Below, piece after piece: positions 17,626 to 26,632 of a DNA stretch of 64,000 nt (positions are counted from its first letter, which is position 1; the number at the start of each line of letters is the position of its first letter). This stretch comes from Paracoccus gahaiensis (GTDB lineage Bacteria > Pseudomonadota > Alphaproteobacteria > Rhodobacterales > Rhodobacteraceae). The notes under the pieces were generated by a model. It saw nothing but the letters and a program-made list of their open reading frames with translations, searched no databases and was not told the origin of the DNA. The stretch spans positions 1 to 64,000 of the forward strand of contig NZ_SUNI01000010.1 in NCBI RefSeq assembly GCF_005048225.1, written 5' to 3'. Both the position numbers and the translations under genes were made by a program.

Positions 17626-18551
17626 TGCAGCCGCTGAAACTGGTCCTGAAGCAGCCCCTGTCGCCCCGCGTGACCCGCTTTCGGCTGGAACATCCGGAGG
17701 GCGCCCCCCTGCCGGTCTTTTCCGGCGGCGCGCATGTCATGGTCCAGATGCAGGACGGCCCGGTTCTGCGCCGCAACGCCTATTCACTGATCTCGGACCC
17801 GCAGGACCGCAGCGGCTACGAGATCGCCGTGCAGCGCGAGGATGCGGGCCGGGGCGGGTCCCTCTGGATGCACCGGCAGGCGCAGCCGGGGATGATCCTG
17901 GACGTGGGCGCGCCGGTGAACCTCTTCGCGCTGGACCGGACGGCGCGCAAGCATCTGATGATCGCGGGCGGGATCGGCATCACCCCGTTTCTGGCGCATC
18001 TGCACGAGCTGGTGCGGGGCGATGCGGCCTGGGATCTGCATCTGGCCTGGCGCAGCCGGGCCGATCTGCCCGACATGGCCCTGCCGGCGCGCGCCCATCT
18101 GCATCTGGGCGACGAGGGGACACGGATGGATGTGCCGAAGGTCCTGTCCGGCCAGCCGCTTGGCACGCATCTCTATGTCTGCGGCTCGGCCCGGATGATC
18201 GCCGCTGTGCTGGACACGGCCCAAGGTCTGGGCTGGCCCCCCGAGACCCTGCATGCCGAGGAATTCCTGGCCCCCGCCCCCGGCGCGCCGTTCCAGGTGC
18301 ATTGCGCCACAAGCGACCGCCATGTCCATGTCGGCGCGCAGGAAAGCCTGCTGGAGGCGCTGGAACGCGAGGGCATCGACGCCCCCTGGCTGTGTCGCGG
18401 CGGCGCCTGCGGGCAGTGCGAGACGCGGGTGCTGGCCTGCGACGGCACGGTGGACCACCGCGACCACTTCCTGGCACCCGATGAGCGTGCGGACCGCATC
18501 ATGCCCTGCGTCTCGCGGTTTCGCGGCACGCTGCTGACCCTCGACCGATAG
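17622..18551 (+). CDS. dmmB: Dimethylamine monooxygenase reductase subunit (flavin, 2Fe-2S)
   Basis: A 309-residue phthalate-dioxygenase-reductase-like protein. The flavin domain has RRNAYSLISDP, the NAD(P) domain has MIAGGIGITPFLAHL and YVCGSARMI, and the C-terminal plant-type 2Fe-2S domain has CRGGACGQCETRVLAC, giving the four cysteine ligands with the later Cys. It would pass electrons from NAD(P)H to the heme subunit encoded next. The ATG at 17622 overlaps the dmmA stop codon. The dmmC gene follows 10 bases later behind AGGAGG. Confidence 0.88.
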   Translation: MMQPLKLVLKQPLSPRVTRFRLEHPEGAPLPVFSGGAHVMVQMQDGPVLRRNAYSLISDPQDRSGYEIAVQREDAGRGGSLWMHRQAQPGMILDVGAPVNLFALDRTARKHLMIAGGIGITPFLAHLHELVRGDAAWDLHLAWRSRADLPDMALPARAHLHLGDEGTRMDVPKVLSGQPLGTHLYVCGSARMIAAVLDTAQGLGWPPETLHAEEFLAPAPGAPFQVHCATSDRHVHVGAQESLLEALEREGIDAPWLCRGGACGQCETRVLACDGTVDHRDHFLAPDERADRIMPCVSRFRGTLLTLDR

Positions 18552-18561
18552 GAGGCCGCCC

Positions 18562-19605
18562 GTGACCCTCAGCTTCAGCCAATCCCGGTTCCGCGACGAT
18601 TACAGCTTTGCGAATTCGGACGCCGCGATCCGCCGCTTTCCCTTCCCCTTCGACCGCGACAGCTACATGTATTCCGTCAACATGGAGCCCCATCGCGCCG
18701 CCGGTCCCGAAGACAGCGTGTTCCAGCGCCGCTTCGACGTGGACGAACATTACCTGTCGGAAATGGCGGACCGCGCGATCACGCTGCAGCGCGACCCGAT
18801 GCGCTGCCAGTCGCTGCCCCATATGCGGCTGGCGGGCTGGGATCTGCTGGAGCTGATCATGACGGCCAAGGCCGAGGATTATCCCGACCTCTTCGCCCTA
18901 CAGCGCGACGGCGCGTGCTGGCGCTGGATCAACCGGCCCATGGGGATCGACGACCGCTTCACCTTCCTGGACGACGCGACCCTGCCCTGCGGGCCGATGG
19001 AGTACATCACCCGCCAGACGCAGGGCGACTTCGCGCTGCTGGACCAGCGGCAGGGCAATCTTTGGATGGATGCCGGCATGATCACCAGTCAGGCGGACTG
19101 GAGCCTGGATTTCGACATCGGCATGAATTTCTTCGAATGGCACGCCCCGGTGCCCCGCGCCGCCCAGATGGGCATCTTTCAGCGGGCGCTGAAATTCCTG
19201 CTGAACGTGCAGCAGGGCGCCCCCTCGCGGCGGCTGAACTGGACGATGACGGTGAACCCGCGGCTGGACACCAGCCCCGAGACCTATCCCGAATGGGGCC
19301 CGGAAAAGCGCAGCCTGACCCCCGAAAATGTGGGGCAACGCCAATTCCTGCGGGTCGAGCTGCAAAGCTTCTGGCGGTTGCCGCGATCGAACGGGCTGGC
19401 CTTTCCGATCCGCTGCTATCTCTGCGCGCTGGAGGATCTGGTGACGGTTCCCAAATGGGGCCGCCGCCTGCACCGGGTGCTGCGCGACCTGCCCGAGGAT
19501 CTGGCGACCTACAAGGGCTTTGCGGTCAACCGTCCGTTGATCGTGGACTATCTGTCGCGGTTCGACGACGGGGCGCCGACCTCGCCCGGGATCTTTCCCG
19601 ACTGA
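18562..19605 (+). CDS. dmmC: Heme-dependent oxidative N-demethylase, catalytic subunit (DUF3445)
   Basis: A 347-residue member of the DUF3445/HODM alpha family, the catalytic heme protein that oxidatively demethylates dimethylamine to monomethylamine and formaldehyde. Family-like segments include HMRLAGWDLLELIM, RQTQGDFALLDQRQ and NVGQRQFLRVELQSFWRLP. The start is GTG 18562, supported by an AGGAGG 7 bases upstream. It is the last gene of the tmm-tdm-dmm run. Its 3' end overlaps by 58 bases the end of the convergent GlxA-type regulator gene. The letter C follows from gene order. Confidence 0.86.
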   Translation: MTLSFSQSRFRDDYSFANSDAAIRRFPFPFDRDSYMYSVNMEPHRAAGPEDSVFQRRFDVDEHYLSEMADRAITLQRDPMRCQSLPHMRLAGWDLLELIMTAKAEDYPDLFALQRDGACWRWINRPMGIDDRFTFLDDATLPCGPMEYITRQTQGDFALLDQRQGNLWMDAGMITSQADWSLDFDIGMNFFEWHAPVPRAAQMGIFQRALKFLLNVQQGAPSRRLNWTMTVNPRLDTSPETYPEWGPEKRSLTPENVGQRQFLRVELQSFWRLPRSNGLAFPIRCYLCALEDLVTVPKWGRRLHRVLRDLPEDLATYKGFAVNRPLIVDYLSRFDDGAPTSPGIFPD

Positions 19606-20546
19606 GAGCGCAGGGCCTGCCGCCGCCGCGCCGGGGGCAGGCCGAACCGCGCCGCATAGAGGCGCGAGAAATGCGCCGCCCCCGCAAAGCCGGTGATCTG
19701 CGCGATGTCCAGCATCGACAACCCGCTTTGCACGACCAGCTCGTCCGCCTTGGTCAGGCGCATCTCTCGGTAATGATCGCCGGGGGTCCGCCCCAGCTCG
19801 GACCGGAACAGGCGCTGCAGCTGGCGGGGGCTGCAGCCCACCTGCGCGGCGATCCGGGTGGGCGGCAGCGGATCGGCCAGATGGGCGAACATCAGTTCGA
19901 CCGCGCGCGACAGGCGCGGATCGCGCAGGGACAGACGTTCGGGCAAGGGCGACAGCTGCGGCTCGTCGGCCAGACGCGGGCGGGTGTGGATGAACCAGTC
20001 GGCCACCTGTCGCGCGAAATCCGCGCCGTGATCGCGGGCGATGATCGCGCACATCATGTCCAGCGCGGCGATCCCCCCCGCACAGGTCTGCCGGTCGCGG
20101 TCGATGACGTAGAGCGCGCGCTCGATCAGCAGGTCGGGCATCAGCTCGGCCAGCGCGTCGACATGCGCCCAGTGCAGCGTGAAGCGCCGCCCCGCCATCA
20201 GTCCCAACTGCGCCAGGATCGCCGCCCCGCCCGAGATCCCGCCAAGCGCCATCCGCCGCGCCGCCAGCGCCCGCAAGCCCCGCGCCAGACCCGCGTCGTG
20301 ATAGTGCAGCGGATTGCCCCCCGCCACGACCAGCGCCAGATCCAAGGGCCCCGCCTGCGCCAAGGGCCGGCTGTCGAACCCCCCGCCCGAGGTCGAGGCC
20401 GCGAACCCCCCGCCAGGCGTCAGATACTCCATCCGGTAGAGCGCCCGTCCTGCCAGAAAATTGGCCGCCCGCAACGGCTCGACCGCCGCCGCCAGCGACA
20501 TCAGCGAATAATCGGGCACCAGCACGAAGCCGATCGTCAGGGCCAT
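19548..20546 (-). CDS. GlxA-family transcriptional regulator (DJ-1/PfpI plus AraC HTH)
   Basis: A 332-residue regulator. Residues about 1-190 form a DJ-1/PfpI-like domain (IGFVLVPDYSLMSLAAAVEPLRAAN, cut short; GGISGGAAILAQLG; CAGGIAALDMM), and residues about 215-320 form an AraC helix-turn-helix pair with LSMLDIAQITGFAGAAHFSRLY. GlxA proteins often sit with N-methylglutamate synthase or sarcosine oxidase-like genes and respond to quaternary or methylated amines. Here it is divergent from mgdA across 137 bases, so it is the leading candidate activator of the mgd operon. Its end overlaps dmmC on the opposite strand. Confidence 0.87.
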   Translation of the reverse strand: MALTIGFVLVPDYSLMSLAAAVEPLRAANFLAGRALYRMEYLTPGGGFAASTSGGGFDSRPLAQAGPLDLALVVAGGNPLHYHDAGLARGLRALAARRMALGGISGGAAILAQLGLMAGRRFTLHWAHVDALAELMPDLLIERALYVIDRDRQTCAGGIAALDMMCAIIARDHGADFARQVADWFIHTRPRLADEPQLSPLPERLSLRDPRLSRAVELMFAHLADPLPPTRIAAQVGCSPRQLQRLFRSELGRTPGDHYREMRLTKADELVVQSGLSMLDIAQITGFAGAAHFSRLYAARFGLPPARRRQALRSQSGKIPGEVGAPSSNRDR

Positions 20547-20683
20547 GCGGAAACGTTCCTTCTGTCGGGACTATCCTTAGCATCATGTCCGTACCGCACA
20601 AGCATCTGTCCGCCACAGGCAAACATCCCCGCCCGGGATCCTCTAACTTGACCTGAAGGCATGGGAATCAAGGCGGGCGGCGG

Positions 20684-21934
20684 GTGCGATATTCAGGCTT
20701 CAAGGTCCTCAGGGAGGCGCTGACCGGCCACAAGGGCTGGCAACCGATCTGGCGCAATCCCGATCCGCAGCCCGCCTATGATTACATCATCGTCGGCGGC
20801 GGCGGGCACGGACTGGCCACCGCCTATTACCTGGCGCGGACCTTCCGCCAGGCCCGCATCGCAGTGCTGGAGAAAAGCTGGCTGGGATCCGGAAATATCG
20901 GGCGCAACACGACGATCATCCGATCGAACTACGGGCTGCCGGGCAACCAGCCGTTCTACGAATTCTCGATGAAGCTGTGGGAGGGGCTGGAGCAGGAGTT
21001 GAACTTCAACGCCATGATCAGCCAGCGCGGCATCCTGAACCTGATCCATTCCGACGGCCAGCGCGACGCCTATCGCCGGCGGGGCAATGCGGTGATGCTG
21101 TCGGGCGCCGATGCGGAGCTGCTGGACCAGGCGCAGGTCCGCCGCATGTATCCGTGGCTGAATTACGACAATGCCCGCTTTCCGATCAAGGGCGGGCTGC
21201 TGCAGCGCCGTGCCGGGACCGCGCGCCATGACGGGGTGGCCTGGGGCTATGCGCGCGGCGCCGATCTGGCGGGGGTGGACCTGATCCAGAACTGCGAGGT
21301 CACCGGCTTTCGCATCGATGGCGGCACCCTGCGCGGGGTCGAGACCTCGCGCGGATACATCGCGGCGGGCAAGGTCGGCGTGGCGGTCGCGGGATCGACC
21401 AGCCGGGTGATGGCGCAGGCCGGGATGCGCCTGCCGATCGAAAGCCATGTCCTGCAGGCCTTCGTGACCGAGGGGCTGAAGCCGGTGATCGACGGCGTGA
21501 TCACCTTCGGCGCCGGGCATTTCTATGTCAGCCAGTCCGACAAGGGCGGGCTGGTCTTCGGCGGCGATATCGACGGCTACAACTCCTATGCCCAACGCGG
21601 CAACCTGGGCGTGATCGAGGATGTGGCGCAGGGCGGCATGGCCCTGATGCCGATGATCGGGCGGGCGCGGCTGCTGCGGGTCTGGGGCGGCATCATGGAC
21701 ATGTCGATGGACGGCAGCCCGATCATCGACCGCACGCCGGTCCGGGGCCTCTATCTGAACGCGGGCTGGTGCTATGGCGGGTTCAAGGCGACGCCCGCCA
21801 GCGGCTATGCCTTCGCGCATCTGCTGGCCACCGACACCCCGCACCCGACCGCCCGCGCGATGCGTCTGGACCGGTTCGAGCGCGGCCGTCCCATCGACGA
21901 AAAAGGCATGGGCGCCACGCCCAATCTGCATTGA
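20684..21934 (+). CDS. mgdA: N-methylglutamate dehydrogenase subunit A (sarcosine oxidase beta-like)
   Basis: A 416-residue FAD-dependent DAO-type oxidoreductase. The dinucleotide motif is IIVGGGGHGLATAYYLA near residue 30, and the block GTARHDGVAWGYARGAD contains a His (about residue 182) at the position of the covalent-FMN histidine of sarcosine oxidase beta. Sarcosine oxidase SoxB is the close relative. The linkage to mgs/gmaS genes, folD and purU favours N-methylglutamate as substrate. The start is a GTG at 20684, giving the family N-terminus RYSGFKVLREALTGHKGW. It is the first gene of mgdABCD. Confidence 0.86.
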   Translation: MRYSGFKVLREALTGHKGWQPIWRNPDPQPAYDYIIVGGGGHGLATAYYLARTFRQARIAVLEKSWLGSGNIGRNTTIIRSNYGLPGNQPFYEFSMKLWEGLEQELNFNAMISQRGILNLIHSDGQRDAYRRRGNAVMLSGADAELLDQAQVRRMYPWLNYDNARFPIKGGLLQRRAGTARHDGVAWGYARGADLAGVDLIQNCEVTGFRIDGGTLRGVETSRGYIAAGKVGVAVAGSTSRVMAQAGMRLPIESHVLQAFVTEGLKPVIDGVITFGAGHFYVSQSDKGGLVFGGDIDGYNSYAQRGNLGVIEDVAQGGMALMPMIGRARLLRVWGGIMDMSMDGSPIIDRTPVRGLYLNAGWCYGGFKATPASGYAFAHLLATDTPHPTARAMRLDRFERGRPIDEKGMGATPNLH

Positions 21935-21944
21935 GGGCCATGAC

Positions 21945-22226
21945 ATGCTGATCCCCCACCCCCTTCTGGGCCTGCGTGATGCCTCGGAATTCACGTATCT
22001 GGGCGATGCCGCGCTGCTGGACCGCCCCGACGGCATGGCGCCCGATGCGGCAGCACGGTTCCACGACTATGTCCACCTGCGCGACAACCCGGCAGGGCTG
22101 CATCGAGAGCTGTGGTTTCACGAACAGGGCGACCGCAGCTGGCTGGTCGTCACCCGCAACACCCTGACGCACGAGATCCTGGGCGCCGAACTGGCCCGCG
22201 ACGTCAAGACCGGCGGTGCCGCATGA
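21945..22226 (+). CDS. mgdB: N-methylglutamate dehydrogenase subunit B (sarcosine oxidase delta-like)
   Basis: A 93-residue SoxD-related protein. Fold-specific blocks remain (DYVHLRDNPAGLHRELWFHEQG, cut by length, and TRNTLTHEILG). The N-terminal CPxCG zinc motif of sarcosine oxidase delta is replaced by PHPLLGLRD, and the whole protein has no cysteine, so it cannot form the SoxD zinc site. This supports assignment to the methylglutamate branch instead of sarcosine oxidase. It lies 10 bases after mgdA, and its stop codon overlaps the mgdC start. Confidence 0.82.
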   Translation: MLIPHPLLGLRDASEFTYLGDAALLDRPDGMAPDAAARFHDYVHLRDNPAGLHRELWFHEQGDRSWLVVTRNTLTHEILGAELARDVKTGGAA

Positions 22227-25147
22227 GCCGTCTGACCGGCGGCCTGATCGACCGCAGCGCTGCGCTATCCTTCACCTTCGACGGGCGGACCTATCAGGGC
22301 CATCCGGGCGACACGCTGGCCTCGGCCCTGCTGGCCAACGATGTGCGGCTGATGGGCCGCAGCTTCAAGTATCACCGCCCGCGCGGGGTCTTCTCGGCGG
22401 GGTCCGAGGAGCCCAACGCGCTGGTCCAGCTGCGTCGGGGCGCGCGGCAGGAACCCAACACCCGCGCCACCGTGGCGGAACTGTTCGACGGGCTTCACGC
22501 CACCAGCCAGAACCGCGTGGGCACGCTGGCCTTCGATCTGATGGCGGTGAACGATCTGGTGGCGCCGGTCCTTGCGGCGGGGTTCTACTACAAGACCTTC
22601 ATGTGGCCGCGTGCCTTCTGGGAAAAGCTCTACGAGCCGGTGATCCGCCGTGCCGCCGGTCTGGGGCGCCTGTCGCAGCTGCCCGATCCCGATGCCTATG
22701 ACACGGGCTTTCTGCATGCCGACCTGCTGGTGATCGGCGGCGGGGCGGCGGGTCTGGCCGCCGCACTGACCGCCGCGCGGTCGGGCGCACGCGTCATCCT
22801 GGCGGATGAGGATTTCCGCCTTGGAGGGCGCCTGCTGGCAGAACGCGACCCGCTGGAGATGCCCGTCCCCGACTGGATCGCGGCGCTGGAGGCCGAATTC
22901 GCCAGCCTGCCCAACCTGCGCGTGATGCGCCGCACCACCATCTGGGGGACCTTCGATCACGGTGTCCATGGCGCGGTGGAGCGCGTCTCGGATCATCTGG
23001 CCGATCCGGGGGGACGCGTTCGCCAGACCTTGTGGCGGATCACCGCGAAGCGCACCATTCTGGCCTCGGGGGCGACGGAACGGCATATTCCCTTCGCCGA
23101 CAACGATCGCCCCGGCATCATGCTGTCGGGGGCGCTGCGGGCCTATGCCAACCGGTGGGCAGTCACGCCTGCAGCCCATGTGGCGATCTTCACCAACAGC
23201 GAGGAGGGCCATCGCACCGCCCGCGATCTGGCCGCCAAGGGCGTCGGGATCGCCGCCGTCATCGACGCCCGGCCCGATGTGCCGAAGACCGAGTATCGCA
23301 CCCTCCACGGCCATGTCACCGGCTCGCGCGGGCGCCTTGGGCTGCGGTCCGTTCAGGTGACGGCAGCGGGTCGCCACGAATGGGTCGACTGCGGCGCGCT
23401 TGGCGTGGCGGGGGGCTGGAACCCCAATATCCAGATCGCGTCGCATCATCGGGGGCGCCCGGTCTGGGACGAGGCTGCGCAGACCTTCCTCGCCGGTCCG
23501 GGCGGGCCGGTGGGGCTGACCGTCGCGGGGGCTGCGGCGGGACAGGGCAGCACGGCGCAGGCCCTGGCCTCGGGCGCGCGGGCGGCGGTGGCGGCGCTGG
23601 CCGATCTGGGGATCGCGGCGCAGCTGCCCGCTCTGCCCGTGGCCGAGGATCAGGCCCCGGACGCCACCCCCCTGTGGCATGTGCCGGGCAAGGGCCGGGC
23701 CTGGGTCGATTTCCAGAACGACGTCACCGTCAAGGACATCGCGCTGGCCCATCAGGAAAACATGCGCCCGGTCGAGCATCTGAAACGCTGGACCACGCTT
23801 GGCATGGCGACCGATCAGGGCAAGACCGCCAATGTCACCGCCATCGCCGTCATGTCCGAACTGACCGGACAGCCCATCGCCGCCACCGGCACCACGGTCT
23901 TTCGCCCGCCCTATACCCCCGTCGCGCTGTCGGTGCTGGGCGGCGGCGACACGGGACCTCAGTTCCGCCCCCGCCGCCTGACCCCGACCCATTCCTGGGC
24001 CGAGGCGCAGGGCGCCGCCTTCACCGAGGTCGGGCCATGGATGCGCGCGCAGTATTTCCCCCGCCCCGGCGAGGCGACATGGCGCGACAGCGTGGACCGC
24101 GAGGTTCTGGCCGTCCGCGCGGGCGTGGGCGTCTGCGACGTGACGACGCTTGGCAAGATCGACGTGCAGGGCGCGGATGCGGGCGCGTTCCTGGACCGGG
24201 TCTATGCCAATGCCATGGCCTCGCTAAAGGTCGGCATGGTCCGCTATGGGCTGATGCTGCGCGAGGACGGGTTTGTCTGGGACGACGGCACCTGCGCCCG
24301 GCTGGCCGAGACGCAGTATGTCGTCACCACCACCACCGCGAATGCAGGCACCATCTATCGCCACATGGAATTCTGCCGCCAGTGCCTGTGGCCGGATCTG
24401 GACGTGCAGCTGATCTCGACCACCGATGCCTGGGCGCAGCTGGCGGTGGCCGGCCCGCGGGCGCGGGATCTGATGAGCCGCATCGTGGACGGGGTCGATC
24501 TGTCGAACGCGGGTTTCCCCTTCATGGCCTGTGCGTCCCTGACGGTCTGCGGCGGGCTGCGGGCGCGGCTGTTCCGCATCAGCTTCTCGGGCGAGCTGGC
24601 CTATGAGATCGCCGTGCCCGCCCGCCATGGGGCAGCGCTGATGGCGCGGCTGGTCGAGGCGGGCGCCGATCTGGGCGCCACGCCCTACGGGACCGAGGCG
24701 CTTGGCGTCCTACGCATCGAAAAGGGCCATGCGGCGGGCAACGAGCTGAACGGCCAGACCACCGCGCAGATGCTGGGCCTGGGCCGCATGGTCAACCCGA
24801 AGAAGGACAGCATCGGCGCGGTGATGTCGCGGCGCGCGGGGATGGTCGCCGACCGCCGCGTTCTGGTCGGTCTGGTGCCGGTGGATCCCGCTCACTCGGT
24901 CGTCGCGGGGTCGCATCTGTTCGCCGAAGGCGCGGTGCAGGACACGGATCACGATCAGGGCTGGATCACCTCGGCCTGCCATTCCCCGCATCTGGGATCG
25001 GCCATCGGACTGGGCTTTCTGGAGGATGGCGCCGCCCGCATGGGCGAGGTGATCATCGCCGCCAATCCGCTGCAGGGCCAGCAGACGGCCCTGCGCGTCA
25101 CCTCGCCCCATTTCATCGACCCCGACGGAGGACGCCTTCGTGACTGA
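22223..25147 (+). CDS. mgdC: N-methylglutamate dehydrogenase subunit C (sarcosine oxidase alpha-like)
   Basis: A 974-residue large subunit. The N-terminus is a ferredoxin-like domain (FTFDGRTYQGHPGDTLASAL). It is followed by an FAD/NAD Rossmann motif at about residue 170 (LLVIGGGAAGLAAALTAARSG), a second dinucleotide region, and a C-terminal GcvT-like folate-binding domain from about residue 600 (GVGVCDVTTLGKIDVQG, RISFSGELAYEIAVP). It oxidises N-methylglutamate, and the folate domain takes the methylene group as 5,10-methylene-THF. ATG 22223 overlaps the mgdB stop codon, and mgdD starts 8 bases before its end. Confidence 0.88.
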   Translation: MSRLTGGLIDRSAALSFTFDGRTYQGHPGDTLASALLANDVRLMGRSFKYHRPRGVFSAGSEEPNALVQLRRGARQEPNTRATVAELFDGLHATSQNRVGTLAFDLMAVNDLVAPVLAAGFYYKTFMWPRAFWEKLYEPVIRRAAGLGRLSQLPDPDAYDTGFLHADLLVIGGGAAGLAAALTAARSGARVILADEDFRLGGRLLAERDPLEMPVPDWIAALEAEFASLPNLRVMRRTTIWGTFDHGVHGAVERVSDHLADPGGRVRQTLWRITAKRTILASGATERHIPFADNDRPGIMLSGALRAYANRWAVTPAAHVAIFTNSEEGHRTARDLAAKGVGIAAVIDARPDVPKTEYRTLHGHVTGSRGRLGLRSVQVTAAGRHEWVDCGALGVAGGWNPNIQIASHHRGRPVWDEAAQTFLAGPGGPVGLTVAGAAAGQGSTAQALASGARAAVAALADLGIAAQLPALPVAEDQAPDATPLWHVPGKGRAWVDFQNDVTVKDIALAHQENMRPVEHLKRWTTLGMATDQGKTANVTAIAVMSELTGQPIAATGTTVFRPPYTPVALSVLGGGDTGPQFRPRRLTPTHSWAEAQGAAFTEVGPWMRAQYFPRPGEATWRDSVDREVLAVRAGVGVCDVTTLGKIDVQGADAGAFLDRVYANAMASLKVGMVRYGLMLREDGFVWDDGTCARLAETQYVVTTTTANAGTIYRHMEFCRQCLWPDLDVQLISTTDAWAQLAVAGPRARDLMSRIVDGVDLSNAGFPFMACASLTVCGGLRARLFRISFSGELAYEIAVPARHGAALMARLVEAGADLGATPYGTEALGVLRIEKGHAAGNELNGQTTAQMLGLGRMVNPKKDSIGAVMSRRAGMVADRRVLVGLVPVDPAHSVVAGSHLFAEGAVQDTDHDQGWITSACHSPHLGSAIGLGFLEDGAARMGEVIIAANPLQGQQTALRVTSPHFIDPDGGRLRD

Positions 25148-25688
25148 CCTGACCCCCACCTGCGCATTTGGCGAGCCCACCCCCCGGACCCACCGGATCG
25201 GCGCCCTGACCCTGACCGAGGATGCCGGGCTGGGGCTGGCCTCGCTGGCGCTGCGCCGGGATGCGCCCGCGCCCGACCTGACGCTGCCCGGACCCGGCGA
25301 ATGGGCCGCGACCGGCGATGTCGCGGTCTTCTGGACCGGCCCCGGCCAGTGGATGGTCGAATATCCCGGCGGCGCAGATCGCGATGTCGCGGCCGATCTG
25401 GCCCTGCGCGCGCCGGGCTGCGCCGTCACCGAACAGACCGACGGCTTCGTCTGCATCCGGATCACCGGCGCCCCCCCCGCGCTGGAGGCGCTGCTGGAGC
25501 GGCTGGTCAATCTGGACCCCCGCCGCTGCGGCCCCGGCACCGCCACCCGCACCGGGGTCCACCATCTGAGCGTCTTCGTCGTCCGCCCCGCAGGGGACCA
25601 GCTGGCGATCCTCGGGCCACGCTCGGCCGCACAGACGATCTGGCACGGGCTGGACCTTGCCGCCACCCGACAGGCACGTGTGGCATGA
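25140..25688 (+). CDS. mgdD: N-methylglutamate dehydrogenase subunit D (sarcosine oxidase gamma-like)
   Basis: A 182-residue SoxG-related small subunit with GcvT-like fold elements ([43 protein letters not shown]). No catalytic residues are expected; it completes the heterotetramer. The start is GTG 25140, overlapping the end of mgdC. Its own stop codon overlaps the folD ATG (ATGA), which ties production of methylene-THF to the enzyme that uses it. Confidence 0.83.
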   Translation: MTDLTPTCAFGEPTPRTHRIGALTLTEDAGLGLASLALRRDAPAPDLTLPGPGEWAATGDVAVFWTGPGQWMVEYPGGADRDVAADLALRAPGCAVTEQTDGFVCIRITGAPPALEALLERLVNLDPRRCGPGTATRTGVHHLSVFVVRPAGDQLAILGPRSAAQTIWHGLDLAATRQARVA

Positions 25689-26569
25689 GCGGGCACATCA
25701 TCGACGGCAGGGCGCAGGCCGGCCTGCTGCGCGCCCGCATCGCCGCGCAGGTGGTGGACCTGGCCACCCGCGGCATCGTGCCGGGGCTGGCCGTGGTGCT
25801 GGTGGGCGACGATCCCGCCAGCCATGTCTATGTCCGCAACAAGGGTGTCCAGACGCAAGAGGCCGGGATGGCCAGCTTTGAACACCGCCTGTCCGCCGCG
25901 ACCGCGCAGCCGGATCTGCTGGCGCTGATCGGACGGCTGAACGCCGATCCGGCCATCCACGGCATTCTGGTGCAGCTGCCCCTGCCGCCGCACCTGGATG
26001 CGGGGGCCGTTCTCGGCGCCATCGATCCGGCCAAGGATGTGGACGGGTTCCACGTTCTGAACGTGGGCCTGCTGGGCACGGGGCAGCCGGCGATGGTGCC
26101 CTGCACGCCCCTGGGATGCCTGATGCTGCTGCAGGACCGCTTGGGCGATCTGTCCGGTCTGCATGCCGTGGTGGTCGGGCGCAGCAATATCGTCGGCAAG
26201 CCGATGGCGCAGCTTCTGCTGGCGCAGAACTGCACCGTGACCATCGCCCACAGCCGCAGCCGCGACCTGCCCGCCCTGTGCCGGCAGGCTGACATTCTGG
26301 TGGCGGCGGTGGGCCGGCCCAGGATGATCCAAGGCGACTGGATCAAGCCGGGCGCCACCGTGATCGACGTCGGCATCAACCGCATCACCGAGGGGGACCG
26401 CACCCGCCTTGTCGGCGATGTCGATTTCGACGCCGCAGCCCGGGTCGCGGGTGCCATCACGCCGGTGCCGGGCGGGGTCGGGCCGATGACCATCGCCTGC
26501 CTGCTGGCCAACACCCTGACCGCCTGCTGCCGCGCCCATGGCCTGCCCGAACCCGCGCCGACCCCCTGA
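25685..26569 (+). CDS. folD: Methylene-THF dehydrogenase/methenyl-THF cyclohydrolase
   Basis: A 294-residue bifunctional FolD. The catalytic Lys is in [17 protein letters not shown], the family block is [10 protein letters not shown], the Rossmann motif is [17 protein letters not shown] and the C-terminal signature is [10 protein letters not shown]. It converts 5,10-methylene-THF made by MgdABCD or the GcvT-like proteins to 10-formyl-THF with NADP. Being coupled to mgdD by a 4-base overlap, it is probably a dedicated copy for C1 dissimilation, with the housekeeping folD elsewhere. Confidence 0.93.
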   Translation: MSGHIIDGRAQAGLLRARIAAQVVDLATRGIVPGLAVVLVGDDPASHVYVRNKGVQTQEAGMASFEHRLSAATAQPDLLALIGRLNADPAIHGILVQLPLPPHLDAGAVLGAIDPAKDVDGFHVLNVGLLGTGQPAMVPCTPLGCLMLLQDRLGDLSGLHAVVVGRSNIVGKPMAQLLLAQNCTVTIAHSRSRDLPALCRQADILVAAVGRPRMIQGDWIKPGATVIDVGINRITEGDRTRLVGDVDFDAAARVAGAITPVPGGVGPMTIACLLANTLTACCRAHGLPEPAPTP

Positions 26570-26632
26570 CGCGCCCGCAGGCCGCACCCTTCCGAACACC
26601 CCCGACATTCCCATCCGACAGCGGAGATTCCG

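Noticed and set aside
20684-25688. Heterotetrameric sarcosine oxidase (soxBDAG)
   Set aside because: The subunits are homologous, but the delta-like subunit lacks zinc cysteines and the operon is tied to mgs, gmaS, folD, purU and amt. N-methylglutamate dehydrogenase is the better reading, though not proven.
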